A DNA stretch of 64,000 bases from Planctomycetota bacterium (lineage in GTDB: Bacteria; Planctomycetota; UBA1135; GCA-002686595). This document shows, in pieces, positions 21,307 to 30,165 of the stretch. The notes under the pieces are model-generated. The model did no database searches. It had not been told where the DNA came from and saw only the letters and a list, made by a program, of their open reading frames with translations. The translations under genes were made by a program, and so were the position numbers. The stretch is taken from contig JADJQU010000001.1 in NCBI GenBank assembly GCA_016712565.1, positions 186,001 to 250,000 of the forward strand, written 5' to 3'. Each line of letters starts with the position of its first letter. The stretch's first letter is position 1.

Positions 21307-21609
21307 GCTGACGTTCCGTCTTCCACCGACTTCGCCACCTGCACCGATCTGCTCGCCCGATCTCTCGCGGCCGAGGGCCGACTCGACGAGGCCCTGCGCG
21401 CCGCGAGCGTGTCGGTCGCCCTGTTCGAGCGGTTGTACCCCAACGGCCACGCACGGCGCGCGGTCGGCCTGAGCACGCTGGCCCTGGTATTCCACAAGCA
21501 GGGGAACTCCGAGGAGGCCCGTGCGGTCCTCCAGCGGGCCGAGGAAATGGCGCTCGCCCACGAACCGCCCACCGGACCGCTCGCCCAGCGGATCCTGGCG
21601 GTGAAGTAG
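21307..21609 (+). pseudogene. TPR-protein C-terminal remnant
   Basis: An open stretch without a good start or RBS encodes two tetratricopeptide helix pairs (LLARSLAAEGRLDEALRAAS and STLALVFHKQGNSEEARAVL) and then stops. The spacing resembles the end of the large TPR kinases and TPR repeat proteins common in planctomycetes. No upstream kinase or other TPRs exist here, so I read it as a truncated remnant left by deletion or insertion. It sits directly upstream of the first copy of the 54-bp repeat that borders the low-GC segment. Confidence 0.6.
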
Positions 21610-21938
21610 CAGATCACGGGCGAATAGCCGAATCCGCGGCGCGCCCGCGCCCCGGGTCGTCGTCGATCCGCGGAGATCGAGGCTCAGTCCGTGAGCGGGT
21701 CTCGGATCCCGGCGTCGGCGTCATGAGCATCGAGGACTCCCCGTGCGCGGATGCTCGATGACTGGGCGGGTTCGATCACTTGGCCTGTCGTAGACGGCCC
21801 CTGGACGCCTGCGAAGGCCGGTTGCACCCGGGAACGTGAATTGCAGCGGATTCCCAGCCAAGCCCTTCTAGCTGGATCCCCTTTCTGGGGTGTCAGGGGG
21901 GGCGTTTGCGCCCACCGCCCAACTTCCGAGGTACGCTG
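21610..21938. other. Intergenic stretch before low-GC segment, no gene seen
   Basis: No coding frame of convincing composition is seen. It contains the left copy of a 54-bp repeat (21632-21685) and the leader of the next gene. The sequence becomes less GC-rich from about 21720. No tRNA or transposase is visible. Confidence 0.5.
21632..21685 (+). repeat. Direct repeat, left copy (54 bp)
   Basis: It begins ATCCGCGGCGCG and ends GAGGCTC. By hand alignment it matches the segment at 25212-25265 at 49 of 54 positions in the same orientation, with an uninterrupted identical core GGGTCGTCGTCGATCCGCGG. The motif ATCCGCGG occurs twice inside each copy, 34 bp apart. The pair encloses 3.5 kb of lower-GC DNA. 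It could be an element boundary or a dispersed intergenic repeat. Confidence 0.75.
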
Positions 21939-22292
21939 ATGAAGTCTTCCACACTTCGACGCCTTCCGCCCTCCCTCCTCGCGATGACTGTGGCCGTACT
22001 CACTTGCGCCGCACGAGCTCAGGATCCCTGCGCAGGGCTCGTGCGGGCCTGGGTCGACCCGGTGCTGGGGCCGGAACATTCGGCCAAAACGGCCCAACGG
22101 GGCCCCCATCCCCCCCTCCGGGGCGCTACCGTGGCCGCATGGTCAGGAGCTTGGAAGTCCTTCCCGTGGAGTGGCGCGGGAAGAAGGGGGGCGGATGTAG
22201 AACGAGGTTGCACAAAGGCCGCTGCTGGCCCGCATGATTGCTCAACCCAACAAGGCTGCTTCAATATCCAGTGTCAAGGAGTTCTCAAGTGA
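21939..22292 (+). CDS. Short secreted protein, possibly a 5' gene fragment
   Basis: The 117-aa product starts at the ATG at 21939 preceded by GAGG at a sensible distance. The first 30 residues form a signal peptide (MKSSTLRRLPPSLLAMTVAV, then CAARAQ). After the cleavage site and DPCAGLVRAW, the sequence looks unstructured and is not recognisable. It may be the 5' end of a longer secreted gene interrupted by the low-GC DNA that follows, because a 3' fragment of a secreted planctomycete protein sits on the other side (24676-25047). The coding tail from about 22060 on is doubtful. Confidence 0.45.
   Translation: MKSSTLRRLPPSLLAMTVAVLTCAARAQDPCAGLVRAWVDPVLGPEHSAKTAQRGPHPPLRGATVAAWSGAWKSFPWSGAGRRGADVERGCTKAAAGPHDCSTQQGCFNIQCQGVLK
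22277..22282 (+). promoter_or_regulatory. Shine-Dalgarno that decides a GTG start
   Basis: AAGGAG lies 6 nt before the GTG at 22289 and gives a product opening with a signal peptide, so GTG rather than the upstream TTG at 22238 is the likely start. Confidence 0.7.
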
Positions 22293-22714
22293 TTTCACAA
22301 GCCCTCAAGCTGCTCGCGGTCACGGTTCCGCTCCTATGCGGAGGATTGGCACCCGCATCCACCCTCCAAATCCCAGAAGGCAAGTGCCCCTCGACGCAGT
22401 CGGTGGATCTCGCGGGGTTGCAGACCTGTGGCGCGTGCGACTGCACGCCTAATGGAGGTGTTCCGAATGCAAATCTCGCAGAGGCAATCGCAAAGGCGAT
22501 TGGAGACTTCTTCTGTGGCTGCGAGGGATGCTATCCCGGGCAAACCGGCTGCGCTCCATCGATTTCTTGGACATTCGCGGGTGCATCTACAATCGACGTA
22601 CCGTGTAACATGCCCCCCTACCCGGAGAACGAAGAATGCGAAATCGGTACGCAGAGGTGCATTACCGTTTATGGCGGAACCGGGACACTCGACTGCTCAG
22701 GATGCTCCAATTGA
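22289..22714 (+). CDS. Small cysteine-rich secreted protein, unrecognised
   Basis: The 141-aa protein starts at GTG 22289 with a strong ribosome site. The first ~24 residues are a signal peptide (VISQALKLLAVTVPLLCGG, then LAPAS). The mature part holds 13 cysteines in about 115 residues, many in CxxC or CxC spacing (TCGACDC, FFCGCEGC) and a closing DCSGCSN. That count suggests a disulfide-stabilised secreted domain or metal-binding protein. No family is recognised. It lies 58 bp before the membrane-anchored 633-aa gene in the lower-GC segment, so the pair may be one operon of foreign origin. Codon use is visibly less GC-rich than the neighbours. Confidence 0.7.
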   Translation: MISQALKLLAVTVPLLCGGLAPASTLQIPEGKCPSTQSVDLAGLQTCGACDCTPNGGVPNANLAEAIAKAIGDFFCGCEGCYPGQTGCAPSISWTFAGASTIDVPCNMPPYPENEECEIGTQRCITVYGGTGTLDCSGCSN

Positions 22715-22772
22715 GTGAGTCAGGCTCAATGAGGGGAACGCCTAGAGTCACACCCAGACCACACCTCGAAGA

Positions 22773-24674
22773 ATGAGTCGATCGGCAACAATGCGTTGGG
22801 CAGTCTTTGGCGTAGCCATCCTCGGTCTGCTCGCAGTTTGGTGGGCGTTCGTAGGGCCCCCTCGGTCCACCGCCCCAACCGCCAAGGACCATGTCGGTAA
22901 TCATACATTAATGCAGGGCGAGCCAGATTTGCCAGCGGCCACCGAACGCGCCGTGGCAGAAGCCGCGCTCGCAGATTCTCAAGAGCCACCCGCCGGATCG
23001 ATTGTTGTCCTGGACGAAGCGGGCGGGGAACACGCTCGAGAATCGGGATCGATTACCGTTCACGCGAAATCGGGATCTCCAGGTACGTTGCAGACCATAC
23101 TGGTCAACGAGGGGAAATGGGACCCTCGGCAGACGCCGGACGGCGACTACTACATTCGACAGATCAGATTGCGAGATCGGGAGGCGATTCTCACCACATT
23201 CCAGGACATCATTTTTGAGGGAAAGACCGCCACTGCCATCCAATGCCGGTGGCTGGCAACTGCCAGCCTCCACGTGGTCGACGATGCGAGTGGCACTGAG
23301 CTCGATGCCGTCACCCTGTACTACTTGGACAACGTTTACAACTCGAACACCGAGTTCCCCATTGGAATCGTGGGCGCGCAGTTGATCGGCGAGGGCTTGG
23401 CGAGCCCGATACCCATGGAACCGCTTCCTGGTGGCACGGGCGCGGTCACGCTCTTTGCGTATCGAGACAACTACTCATGGGGGAGGCTGCTCTTCGACCG
23501 AACCGGCGGCGGCGACCAGTTCATCAAGCTCCAGCCTGGCGCGGACGTGACAGTCGACGTAGTCGGTGCAGAAGCTACTGCGGACATGACGATCAGGCTA
23601 TGGCGGGGCTCCGCCAAGGAAAAGATGCTGCTTGCAGAGAGGGCGCGGCGAGACCTGACTCACGTGCCTCGCAGGGCGCGGTTCCTCGGACTTCCGGCAG
23701 GCGGGTATGAGGTCACGTTGGAACGGGGGCCCGCTTCGGAGTCTCAACGGCTTGCCGCGCAGGCAATTCAAGTCGAAGGAACCCGGGACGTCTCGCTCGA
23801 AGTTTCCATTCCGCCGCTTCCTGCCGATCGGAACGCCACTGTGAGACTCAAGGTCCGGATCGATCCGACCTGGGACCTCTCGAACTTCCAAGTCGTAATC
23901 ACGGATCAGGACCTTCCGAGCAACGACCCCGGAGGGGTGAAACGAGTTCGAAGTGCTCGAATGACGCGAGCCGATTCCTCCACGTACCTCTCCGAGCCGA
24001 TCAACGTGCGAAGCGCGCGCCATAAGCTGTTCATTCCCGAGGCCAATTTCGGTTCAGAATGCTTCGTTGCGCAGACCGATCAGGAACAGGAACTGGTCTT
24101 GGAGCTACCGGCTTGTTGCCACATCGCGCTGCATGTCATCTCCGCACGAACGGGCGAACCGATCGAGTCGCCGAAATTGTGCTGGTCGAGCGTCACCAAC
24201 ATGGGCACGATAGCTGGCGAGGGCTGTGTCAGCGTGAACTCAATCGCTCCAGGTCGAGTTGAATTCCGAGCGCCTCCAGGCAAGCTGCACCTCAGCGTTT
24301 CTGCGGGCGATGTCGCTCCATATCTGATGGAGCTCCGGAGGATCGATGTCGTTCCAGGGCCTCAGGAACTGCTAGTGGAACTGGCCCCGGCGAGCGTTGT
24401 CTCCTTCGCGATCTACGATGGTGAACGCCAACTGGAGTGGACATCGGATGTCCTGGGGCGGATTGCCTTTCGAACACCTTCTGGTCCGGCCAAGGCTCAG
24501 CGAACGGGGATGGATACGCGGACCGGGCTGATGACCTGCGTTCTGCAGGAGGCCACCAAGTATGTCGTGTCCATTCCCAAACTACCGGGCTATCTGCCGG
24601 TAGAGGAATTCGAGGTCGACCTCACCACGGGGCCAGTTGAGCACCGAGTGATCCAGTTGGTCCGAGAGAAATGA
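22773..24674 (+). CDS. Membrane-anchored beta-rich 633-aa protein, unknown function
   Basis: The protein begins with one hydrophobic helix (about 8-27; WAVFGVAILGLLAVWWAFVG) that should anchor it in the inner membrane with the rest outside. The remainder has no catalytic motif that I can identify; repeated strand-rich modules (GSITVHAKSGSPG, ASLHVVDDASGTELDAVT, HIALHVISARTGEPIESP) resemble carboxypeptidase-regulatory-like or other beta-sandwich domains that occur in large extracytoplasmic planctomycete proteins. It is in the low-GC segment downstream of the Cys-rich secreted gene, and the gene ends 2 bp before a truncated secreted-protein fragment. Lower GC than the flanks hints at acquisition. 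Confidence 0.72.
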   Translation: MSRSATMRWAVFGVAILGLLAVWWAFVGPPRSTAPTAKDHVGNHTLMQGEPDLPAATERAVAEAALADSQEPPAGSIVVLDEAGGEHARESGSITVHAKSGSPGTLQTILVNEGKWDPRQTPDGDYYIRQIRLRDREAILTTFQDIIFEGKTATAIQCRWLATASLHVVDDASGTELDAVTLYYLDNVYNSNTEFPIGIVGAQLIGEGLASPIPMEPLPGGTGAVTLFAYRDNYSWGRLLFDRTGGGDQFIKLQPGADVTVDVVGAEATADMTIRLWRGSAKEKMLLAERARRDLTHVPRRARFLGLPAGGYEVTLERGPASESQRLAAQAIQVEGTRDVSLEVSIPPLPADRNATVRLKVRIDPTWDLSNFQVVITDQDLPSNDPGGVKRVRSARMTRADSSTYLSEPINVRSARHKLFIPEANFGSECFVAQTDQEQELVLELPACCHIALHVISARTGEPIESPKLCWSSVTNMGTIAGEGCVSVNSIAPGRVEFRAPPGKLHLSVSAGDVAPYLMELRRIDVVPGPQELLVELAPASVVSFAIYDGERQLEWTSDVLGRIAFRTPSGPAKAQRTGMDTRTGLMTCVLQEATKYVVSIPKLPGYLPVEEFEVDLTTGPVEHRVIQLVREK

Positions 24675-24675
24675 T

Positions 24676-25047
24676 CGAACTTCGACAGGACAGGCCGAAG
24701 CCGACGATCTTCCGAACCGAAAGCCGGGCTTCCTGATGTACTCGACCTCGGGCGCGCAGAGCCTGCCGTTCCAAGGCGGCGTCCTGTGCCTCGCCTCGCC
24801 CATTCGGCGCGGTCCCGTCCTGGACTCGGGCGGCAGCGCAGCCCCGGCCAACGACTGCACGGGATCGTGGTCGATCGATTTCAACGCGTTTCACGCGAGC
24901 TGGCTGCACGTGGACGCCGTCTGGAGCCCGCCCTTGATCGCTCCGGGAACGACCGTGTGGGCCCAATGGTGGGGGCGCGACCCGGGGTATCCCAGTGCCT
25001 TCGCCTCGGTGCTCACCGACGCCGTGGAGTTCGTGATGGAGCCGTAG
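24676..25047 (+). pseudogene. Truncated C-terminal domain of a large secreted protein
   Basis: An open frame with no RBS encodes STGQAEADDLPNRKPGFLMY, then FQGGVLCLASPIRRG, WSIDFNAFHASW and TTVWAQWWGRDPG. This order (LP-x-x-x-x-GFF, GxLCL, hydrophobic strands, then FQYWYRD-like) is that of the C-terminal sandwich found at the end of many secreted planctomycete proteins, also present at the end of the subtilase-like gene at 43340-45157. The N-terminal body of the protein is missing, so it is a fragment. GC content returns to the flanking level within it, suggesting it marks the right limit of the inserted DNA. Confidence 0.65.
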
Positions 25048-25211
25048 GCGCCATCACGGCGTGGCCACGGCGATGCGATGGAACGATCTCGGTGCCAGCG
25101 CGATTCTCGGCAGGCAGGGCGACCGATCTGACCGCGGAGCGACGACCCTGCACCCCAACGGTGCCGGTTGCGCGGTGCGGCATCCGACCGAGGCGAGTGG
25201 GCATGACGACT

Positions 25212-25265
25212 ATCCGCGGCGCGCACGCGCCTCGGGTCGTCGTCGATCCGCGGAGGCCGCGGCTC
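25212..25265 (+). repeat. Direct repeat, right copy (54 bp)
   Basis: It is the second copy of the repeat at 21632-21685, same orientation, 49 of 54 bases alike by eye. It lies 17 bp downstream of the 3' end of the minus-strand lipoprotein gene at 25283. Confidence 0.75.
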
Positions 25266-25282
25266 GGCGGTCGCTCCGAAAA

Positions 25283-25807
25283 CTAGGGCTTGACGCCCAA
25301 CGACATGTGCTCGTGGACCGCGCGCCAGCCGGTGCGCGTGTGCTTCCAGGCGAGCGTCAAGTGTCCCGCCATGTCGAGCTTCGTGCCGTCGCCCAGGGTG
25401 CCCTCGATGCGCACCAGCGAGCAGGTCACGGCCAGATCGCCGTGGCTCCAGGTGCGCACGGCCTCGGTCTCGGAGAGCCTGGCCGTGGTGAACTGGTTCA
25501 TGCCCGGCCCCCAGATCGCCGTGTAGGCGTCGTGGCCGCGCACCACGGTCTTCTCCTGGGACATGGCATCGAAGGAGAGGAAGTCCTCCGACCCGTCGAG
25601 GGTCGTGTCGAGCTTGGCCGGGGTCCAGGTTTCGCCGGGGGCCTTGGTCCAGGCTCCCAGGAAGGCCGCCTTGGCCGCGTTCAGGCCCGCGAGGTCCTCG
25701 CGGCTTCCCGAATGGTCGTCGTGGGCCACGAAGACGCAGCCGGTGGTGGGCAACAGGAAAAGTCCGGCGAGGGCGCAGGACGAAACGAAGCGAAGCAGGT
25801 GGTTCAT
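25283..25807 (-). CDS. NTF2/SnoaL-like (DUF4440-type) lipoprotein
   Basis: The 174-aa protein starts MNHLLRFVSSCALAGLFLLP with a lipobox TTGC near residue 24, so it is an outer- or inner-leaflet lipoprotein. The body has the NTF2-like pattern: an N-terminal helix (LAGLNAAKAAFLGAWTKA), then HDAYTAIWGPGMNQF and a curved sheet ending GHLTLAWKHTRTGWRAVHEH, the usual DUF4440/SnoaL-like ending. These folds can bind small ligands or act as enzymes; no catalytic residues can be assigned. It is followed downstream by the DUF1579 lipoprotein gene on the same strand. Confidence 0.85.
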   Translation of the reverse strand: MNHLLRFVSSCALAGLFLLPTTGCVFVAHDDHSGSREDLAGLNAAKAAFLGAWTKAPGETWTPAKLDTTLDGSEDFLSFDAMSQEKTVVRGHDAYTAIWGPGMNQFTTARLSETEAVRTWSHGDLAVTCSLVRIEGTLGDGTKLDMAGHLTLAWKHTRTGWRAVHEHMSLGVKP

Positions 25808-25845
25808 GGGGGTGGGGGGCGGCCGCGGGGATTGGTTTTCCGCGG

Positions 25846-26451
25846 TCAGTTGCGCTTGGAGGTGGCCTTCATCATCAGCACTTCGCCGCCGCCCGGTGCC
25901 GTGTCGTACATCTCCATGAAATTGGAGCCGTCCGGGAGGTTCTTCATGGTCATGCGGAAGGCCCGCGTGCCCATGACGTCGGTCATCATGCCCTTGAGCT
26001 CGAGGGTGCCCTCGGAGTCCATCTTGCCCCGCGAGTGGATCATCCAGGTGCTCATGGAGTCCATCCAGTGGGACTCGTACTCCTTGGTCAGGTTGTCGAA
26101 TCCCATGATCTGCACGCCCTGCATCGGCGGCATGTTCGGGATGTTGAACGTGATGTCCTCGTAGAGGAAGCGGCCGCCGAGGATCATCTTGGCCGTGGTG
26201 ACGCCCTCGCTCTGCGTCCAGGGGGCGTCCGGCGCCAGCTTGTGCTCGTAGGACGTCCTCCAGGTGCCCACGTGCTTGGCCAGGGCGGCGTGCTCCGGCC
26301 CCGGCGTGGCGAGTTGCGTCATCGCCTTCATCATCGCGGCCTCGTCCATGGGGGCCACGGCGGTCGCGCCGTGGTCCGAGGTGCTCGCGCAGCCGCTGAG
26401 GCCGAGCAGGAGGGCGAGGCAGGCGGAGGAAAACAGCTTCGGGTGCTTCAT
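25846..26451 (-). CDS. DUF1579 lipoprotein
   Basis: The 201-aa protein starts MKHPKLFSSACLALLLGLSG with lipobox LSGC at Cys21. The body has the DUF1579 pattern: HAALAKHVGTWRTSYEHKL, GRFLYEDITF, GFDNLTKEYESHWMDSMSTW and a closing FRMTMKNLPDGSNFMEMYD. This family is beta-barrel-like and of unknown function, common in planctomycetes. It is upstream of and possibly cotranscribed with the NTF2-like lipoprotein gene (38 bp gap). Confidence 0.88.
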   Translation of the reverse strand: MKHPKLFSSACLALLLGLSGCASTSDHGATAVAPMDEAAMMKAMTQLATPGPEHAALAKHVGTWRTSYEHKLAPDAPWTQSEGVTTAKMILGGRFLYEDITFNIPNMPPMQGVQIMGFDNLTKEYESHWMDSMSTWMIHSRGKMDSEGTLELKGMMTDVMGTRAFRMTMKNLPDGSNFMEMYDTAPGGGEVLMMKATSKRN

Positions 26452-26533
26452 GGTCGAATTCCGGGTCAGGAGGTGCAGCGCGGAGCCCGGGAACTGCCGG
26501 TGCGGACGGGTCAGCCTAGCGGCGCCGAGGCGC

Positions 26534-27298
26534 CTACGCGACGGGCGTCACATCCAGGAACCACACGCCGTCGCGGCAGGACACGTCGCCCTGGGCCAGG
26601 TGCAGGGGCCCACGGAACAGGGGGCCGTCCGTGACCACGGTGTGGTACTCGCCGTTTTCTCCGGCGGGATCGATGCCCAGGCGTTCGAACTCGGCGATCA
26701 GCTCGCGATCGAGGCTCTTCCCGAGCAGGCTGGGGGCCAGCACGCCGTCGCGCACGGCGATCAGGGTCGCGCGGTAGCCCTTGTCGAGGAACTCTTCCAG
26801 CAGGGCGCGGCGATCCGCGTGCCACAGGGGTTGCAGGGCCTGCATGCCCGCCGTTTCGCAAATGCGCAACACCCACTCGCGGTGCGCGTCCCCGTCGATG
26901 TCGCCGAAGACCCCCGTGGCGATGCCGCGCAGGCGGAACTCGCGCCAGGCGTCCACGAACACGCTCTCGTACTCGGCCCAGGAGGCGTTGTTGGTGAACA
27001 GGCGCAGGCCCAGGGCCTCGGCCTGGGCGCGCAGCACCGCGTGGGTCAGGCCGTGGGAGCGCGAGCGCTCGCCGCCCTCGGTGAACATGGTGAACAGGGC
27101 CACGGGCTCGAGCCCCGCGGCCTTGGCGCGGTCGAGGGCCAGGCAGGAGTCCTTGCCGCCGCTCCAGGACGCCACGAAAGCGCTGGCGCGCAGGCCGTCC
27201 CGGTCGATGCGCGACTCGCGGGTGCTGTCCGAATCGGGACTCGACCGCGCGTCGGAGAGCGGCGTCGTGAGTTCCGTGGACATGGACTGCGGGGACAT
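26534..27298 (-). CDS. Dph6/DUF71-like ATP pyrophosphatase
   Basis: The 254-aa cytosolic protein carries the PP-loop SGGKDS at 46-51 (ASWSGGKDSCLAL) and the DUF71 signature segments LFTMFTEGG, GIATGVFGDID, MQALQPLWHADRRALLEEF and NGEYHTVVTDGPLF. The family includes eukaryotic diphthine-ammonia ligase (Dph6) and archaeal and bacterial homologues of unclear role; bacteria lack diphthamide, so the substrate here is unknown. A 40-residue Ser-rich N-terminus before the PP-loop is longer than usual, and a later Met at residue 6 is possible. Confidence 0.88.
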   Translation of the reverse strand: MSPQSMSTELTTPLSDARSSPDSDSTRESRIDRDGLRASAFVASWSGGKDSCLALDRAKAAGLEPVALFTMFTEGGERSRSHGLTHAVLRAQAEALGLRLFTNNASWAEYESVFVDAWREFRLRGIATGVFGDIDGDAHREWVLRICETAGMQALQPLWHADRRALLEEFLDKGYRATLIAVRDGVLAPSLLGKSLDRELIAEFERLGIDPAGENGEYHTVVTDGPLFRGPLHLAQGDVSCRDGVWFLDVTPVA

Positions 27299-27376
27299 CG
27301 CGTGGTTGCTTGGGTGCCTTCCCAGGCGCCCCTGGGCCCCGGGAATCCCGTGGCCCGGCTGGGGGCGCCCAGGACG

Positions 27377-29896
27377 CTAGTGGTGCCCCGCCGGGGGGTC
27401 AAGGGGTGACGATCGGGCGGTCCGCCGGCCAAGCAGGGTGGGCAGGGCCGCCAGCGCGACGATCAGCGCCGCCGTCGCCCAGTCCTTCGCGTCCAGGGGC
27501 TCCAGGTGCAGTCGGGCGGCCAGGGACGGGACTTGGATCAGGAGTGCCGCCGACGCGAGCGTGCACAGGGCCACCGCCCGGCCGGTGTGCGAGGCCAGCC
27601 CGCCCAGGGCCGCCGTGGTGCCGACGCTGGCCAGGGTCAGCAGGGCCATGGCCAGGGCGCGCGCGTGGGCCTGGCTCGCCCCGCCCGCGAGCGCCCCGGT
27701 GAAGGCGATCCAAATGCCCAACGTCAGCAACCCGCCCGTCAGGCCGATCGCCAGCCACTCCCGTCGCGCGAAGAAGGCCCCGGACCTGGCCCGGGGCAGG
27801 GCCTTCAGCTCGCGGGCCGGCGGTGCGTCCTGGAAGACCAGGAGCGCGGTGGGGTGGATCAGGAGCTCCAGCCAGACCACATGGACCGGCAGGTACAGGA
27901 TCGGGTAGCCCGCCAGGGGGATCGCCGCCGCCGTCAGCACCAGCGGCACGTGGATCACGAGCAGGTAATGGAAGCTCTTGCGCAGGTTGGCGAGCAACTG
28001 CCGCCCCTCGGCGATGGCGCCCACGATGGTCGAGAAATCGTCGTCCAGCAGCACGATCGAGGCGATTTCCCGCGCGCTGCGCGTGCCGCGGCCGCCCATG
28101 GCGATGCCCACGTCGGCGGCCTGCAGCGCGGGGACGTCGTTGACCCCGTCGCCGGTGACGGCCACCAGCTCGCCGCTCTTCTGCAGCGCGCGCACCAGGG
28201 CCAGCTTCTGGGAGGGGATCGCGCGGGCCACGATGTCCACGGCCGGCGGATGGCCGCCGTTCTCCGCGCACAGGCGCTCCAGGTCCTCGCCCAACACGAC
28301 CCGCGGCTCGCCGTCGGTGAGTTCCACCTCCCTGGCGATGGCGCGGGCGGTCGCCGGGTGATCGCCGGTCACCAGGATCAGGCGCATGCCCGCCCGGCGA
28401 CACTGCTGCACCGCGCCGCGGACCCCTGGGCGCACGGGATCCTCGAAGGCCAGGAGACCCTCGAATTCGAAGCCGCGGTCGGGCTCGCCCCCGGACCAGG
28501 CCCCGGGCGCGAGTCGCTTCGAGGCGCAGGCGATCACCTTGTGGGCGCCCGCGGCGAGTTCCTCCACCTCCCGCAGCACGCGCGCACGCCCTCCCTCGTC
28601 CAGGTCGCACAGGGCGAGCACCGTCTCCGGCGAGCCCTTGGTGGCCGCCCACAGCGCCCCCGGGACTTCCAGGAGGGTGGTCTCGCGCTTGCGCGTTTCC
28701 GTGAAGGGAAAGCGTTCCAGAGTCCGGAGTTCCAAGGGCTGGGGCGCCAGAGAGAGGATCGCCTCGTCGAGGGGATCCCCCGTGCCGGGCTGGGAGGCCG
28801 CCGCCGCGCTGCGCAGCAGTCGCTCGCGCGAGCTTTCCGGCGCGGGCAGTACGTGCGTGAGCTCCAGGATGCCCAGCGTGATCGTGCCGGTCTTGTCCGA
28901 GCAGATCGTCGTGACGCGGCCGATGTTCTCCACCGAGACCGCCCGTCGCACCAGGGCCTTGCGCCTGGCGAGCCGCAGCACCCCGATGCCCAGGAACACG
29001 CTGAAGACCACCGGGAATTCCTCGGGCAGGGCCGCGATGGCCAGGGTCATGGCGCTGAGCAGTGCGTCGCCCGGCCCGTGTCCCTGCCGCAAGCGCACCA
29101 CGGCCAGCACCGCGCACAGGATCACGGCGCCCACCACCAGGCCCTTGACCAGGTTCGAGACCGAGAGCTGCAGCGGCGTGCGCTCCCGGGATCCGAGCCG
29201 CGCCGAGCGCACGATGGCGCCGTAGATCGTCTCGCCGCCGACGTTGACGATCCTCAGCCGGGCTGCGCCGCTGAGCAGGCGCGTGCCCGCGAAACCCCAG
29301 TGTTCGCCCTCCACGGGCGGACTCGCGGAGGCCGCGGGCTCCTCGGGCTTCACGGGCGCCCGGCCCGGCCAGACCGCGAGGGGGGTCTTGCGCGCCGGCA
29401 GGGACTCGCCCGTCAGGGCCGACTCGTCCACCTGGCAGTGCAGGGCCTCCTCCAGCACGCCGTCGGCGGGGAACGGCTCGCCGGCGCGCACCAGGGCCAG
29501 GTCGCCCACGACCACCTCCTCGCTGGGCACGCTCTGCTCCGCGCCGTCGCGCAGCACGCGCGCGTCCGTGGCCAGCCCGTCCTTGAGAACTTCGGTGGAG
29601 GCCTGGGTGCGCCGGTGGAGGAACAGGTCCATGCCCGCGATGGGCAGAATCGAGAGGCCCAGGATCAGGGCCTCGGTCCACTGGCCGAGCCCCCCGTAGA
29701 CCGCGGCGGTGCCCACCAGGAACCACAGCATGGGGTCCCGGGCGGTCTCCCTCGCCAGCTCCCGCCAGGGCGAGCCGACCTCCTCGACGATGTCGTTGGT
29801 GCCGAACTGACCCCGTCGCGCGGCGACCTGCGCCGCGGAGAGCCCGCGGGTCCGCTCCAGGCCCCGCAGCCGCTCCAGGGGCAAGGTGTTTTGCAT
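27377..29896 (-). CDS. P-type cation-transporting ATPase
   Basis: The 839-aa product has the full P-type machinery: actuator loop TGES (DESALTGESLPARK), phosphorylation motif CSDKTGTIT, nucleotide-binding-domain KGSPE and the hinge GDGVNDVPALQAADVGIAMG. The transmembrane helix M4 carries PEEFPVVFSVFLG, the version seen in bacterial pumps related to Ca2+/Mg2+-type P2 ATPases but not the canonical PEGLP of SERCA, so the transported ion is not assignable. The N-terminus (LERLRGLERTRGLSAAQVAA) is a cation-ATPase N-domain. About ten TM helices are present. It stands alone on the minus strand. Confidence 0.93.
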   Translation of the reverse strand: MQNTLPLERLRGLERTRGLSAAQVAARRGQFGTNDIVEEVGSPWRELARETARDPMLWFLVGTAAVYGGLGQWTEALILGLSILPIAGMDLFLHRRTQASTEVLKDGLATDARVLRDGAEQSVPSEEVVVGDLALVRAGEPFPADGVLEEALHCQVDESALTGESLPARKTPLAVWPGRAPVKPEEPAASASPPVEGEHWGFAGTRLLSGAARLRIVNVGGETIYGAIVRSARLGSRERTPLQLSVSNLVKGLVVGAVILCAVLAVVRLRQGHGPGDALLSAMTLAIAALPEEFPVVFSVFLGIGVLRLARRKALVRRAVSVENIGRVTTICSDKTGTITLGILELTHVLPAPESSRERLLRSAAAASQPGTGDPLDEAILSLAPQPLELRTLERFPFTETRKRETTLLEVPGALWAATKGSPETVLALCDLDEGGRARVLREVEELAAGAHKVIACASKRLAPGAWSGGEPDRGFEFEGLLAFEDPVRPGVRGAVQQCRRAGMRLILVTGDHPATARAIAREVELTDGEPRVVLGEDLERLCAENGGHPPAVDIVARAIPSQKLALVRALQKSGELVAVTGDGVNDVPALQAADVGIAMGGRGTRSAREIASIVLLDDDFSTIVGAIAEGRQLLANLRKSFHYLLVIHVPLVLTAAAIPLAGYPILYLPVHVVWLELLIHPTALLVFQDAPPARELKALPRARSGAFFARREWLAIGLTGGLLTLGIWIAFTGALAGGASQAHARALAMALLTLASVGTTAALGGLASHTGRAVALCTLASAALLIQVPSLAARLHLEPLDAKDWATAALIVALAALPTLLGRRTARSSPLDPPAGHH

Positions 29897-30165
29897 GGGG
29901 CCGCCGCCTGAGCGTAGCCCGCCCGCTCCTCCAAGCCCTGTCCGCCGATCTGCGTAGAGTCGAGACTGCCCCGCATGGCTGCGGATTTCGGCCTAAGTCG
30001 TTTCCTGGAATGCAGTTACAGCCGCCAGTCTGCCGCGGCCGAAAATCGGCCCTGGCGGGGCTTTCCGGGCCGGTCCTGGGGGGGTCCCGGCGTGTCGATC
30101 CCCAGCGATGCGGGGCAGTATCGGAGTGGGGTTTTCGCCGCTGTCCTCCGCGGCCCAGGGGGGGT

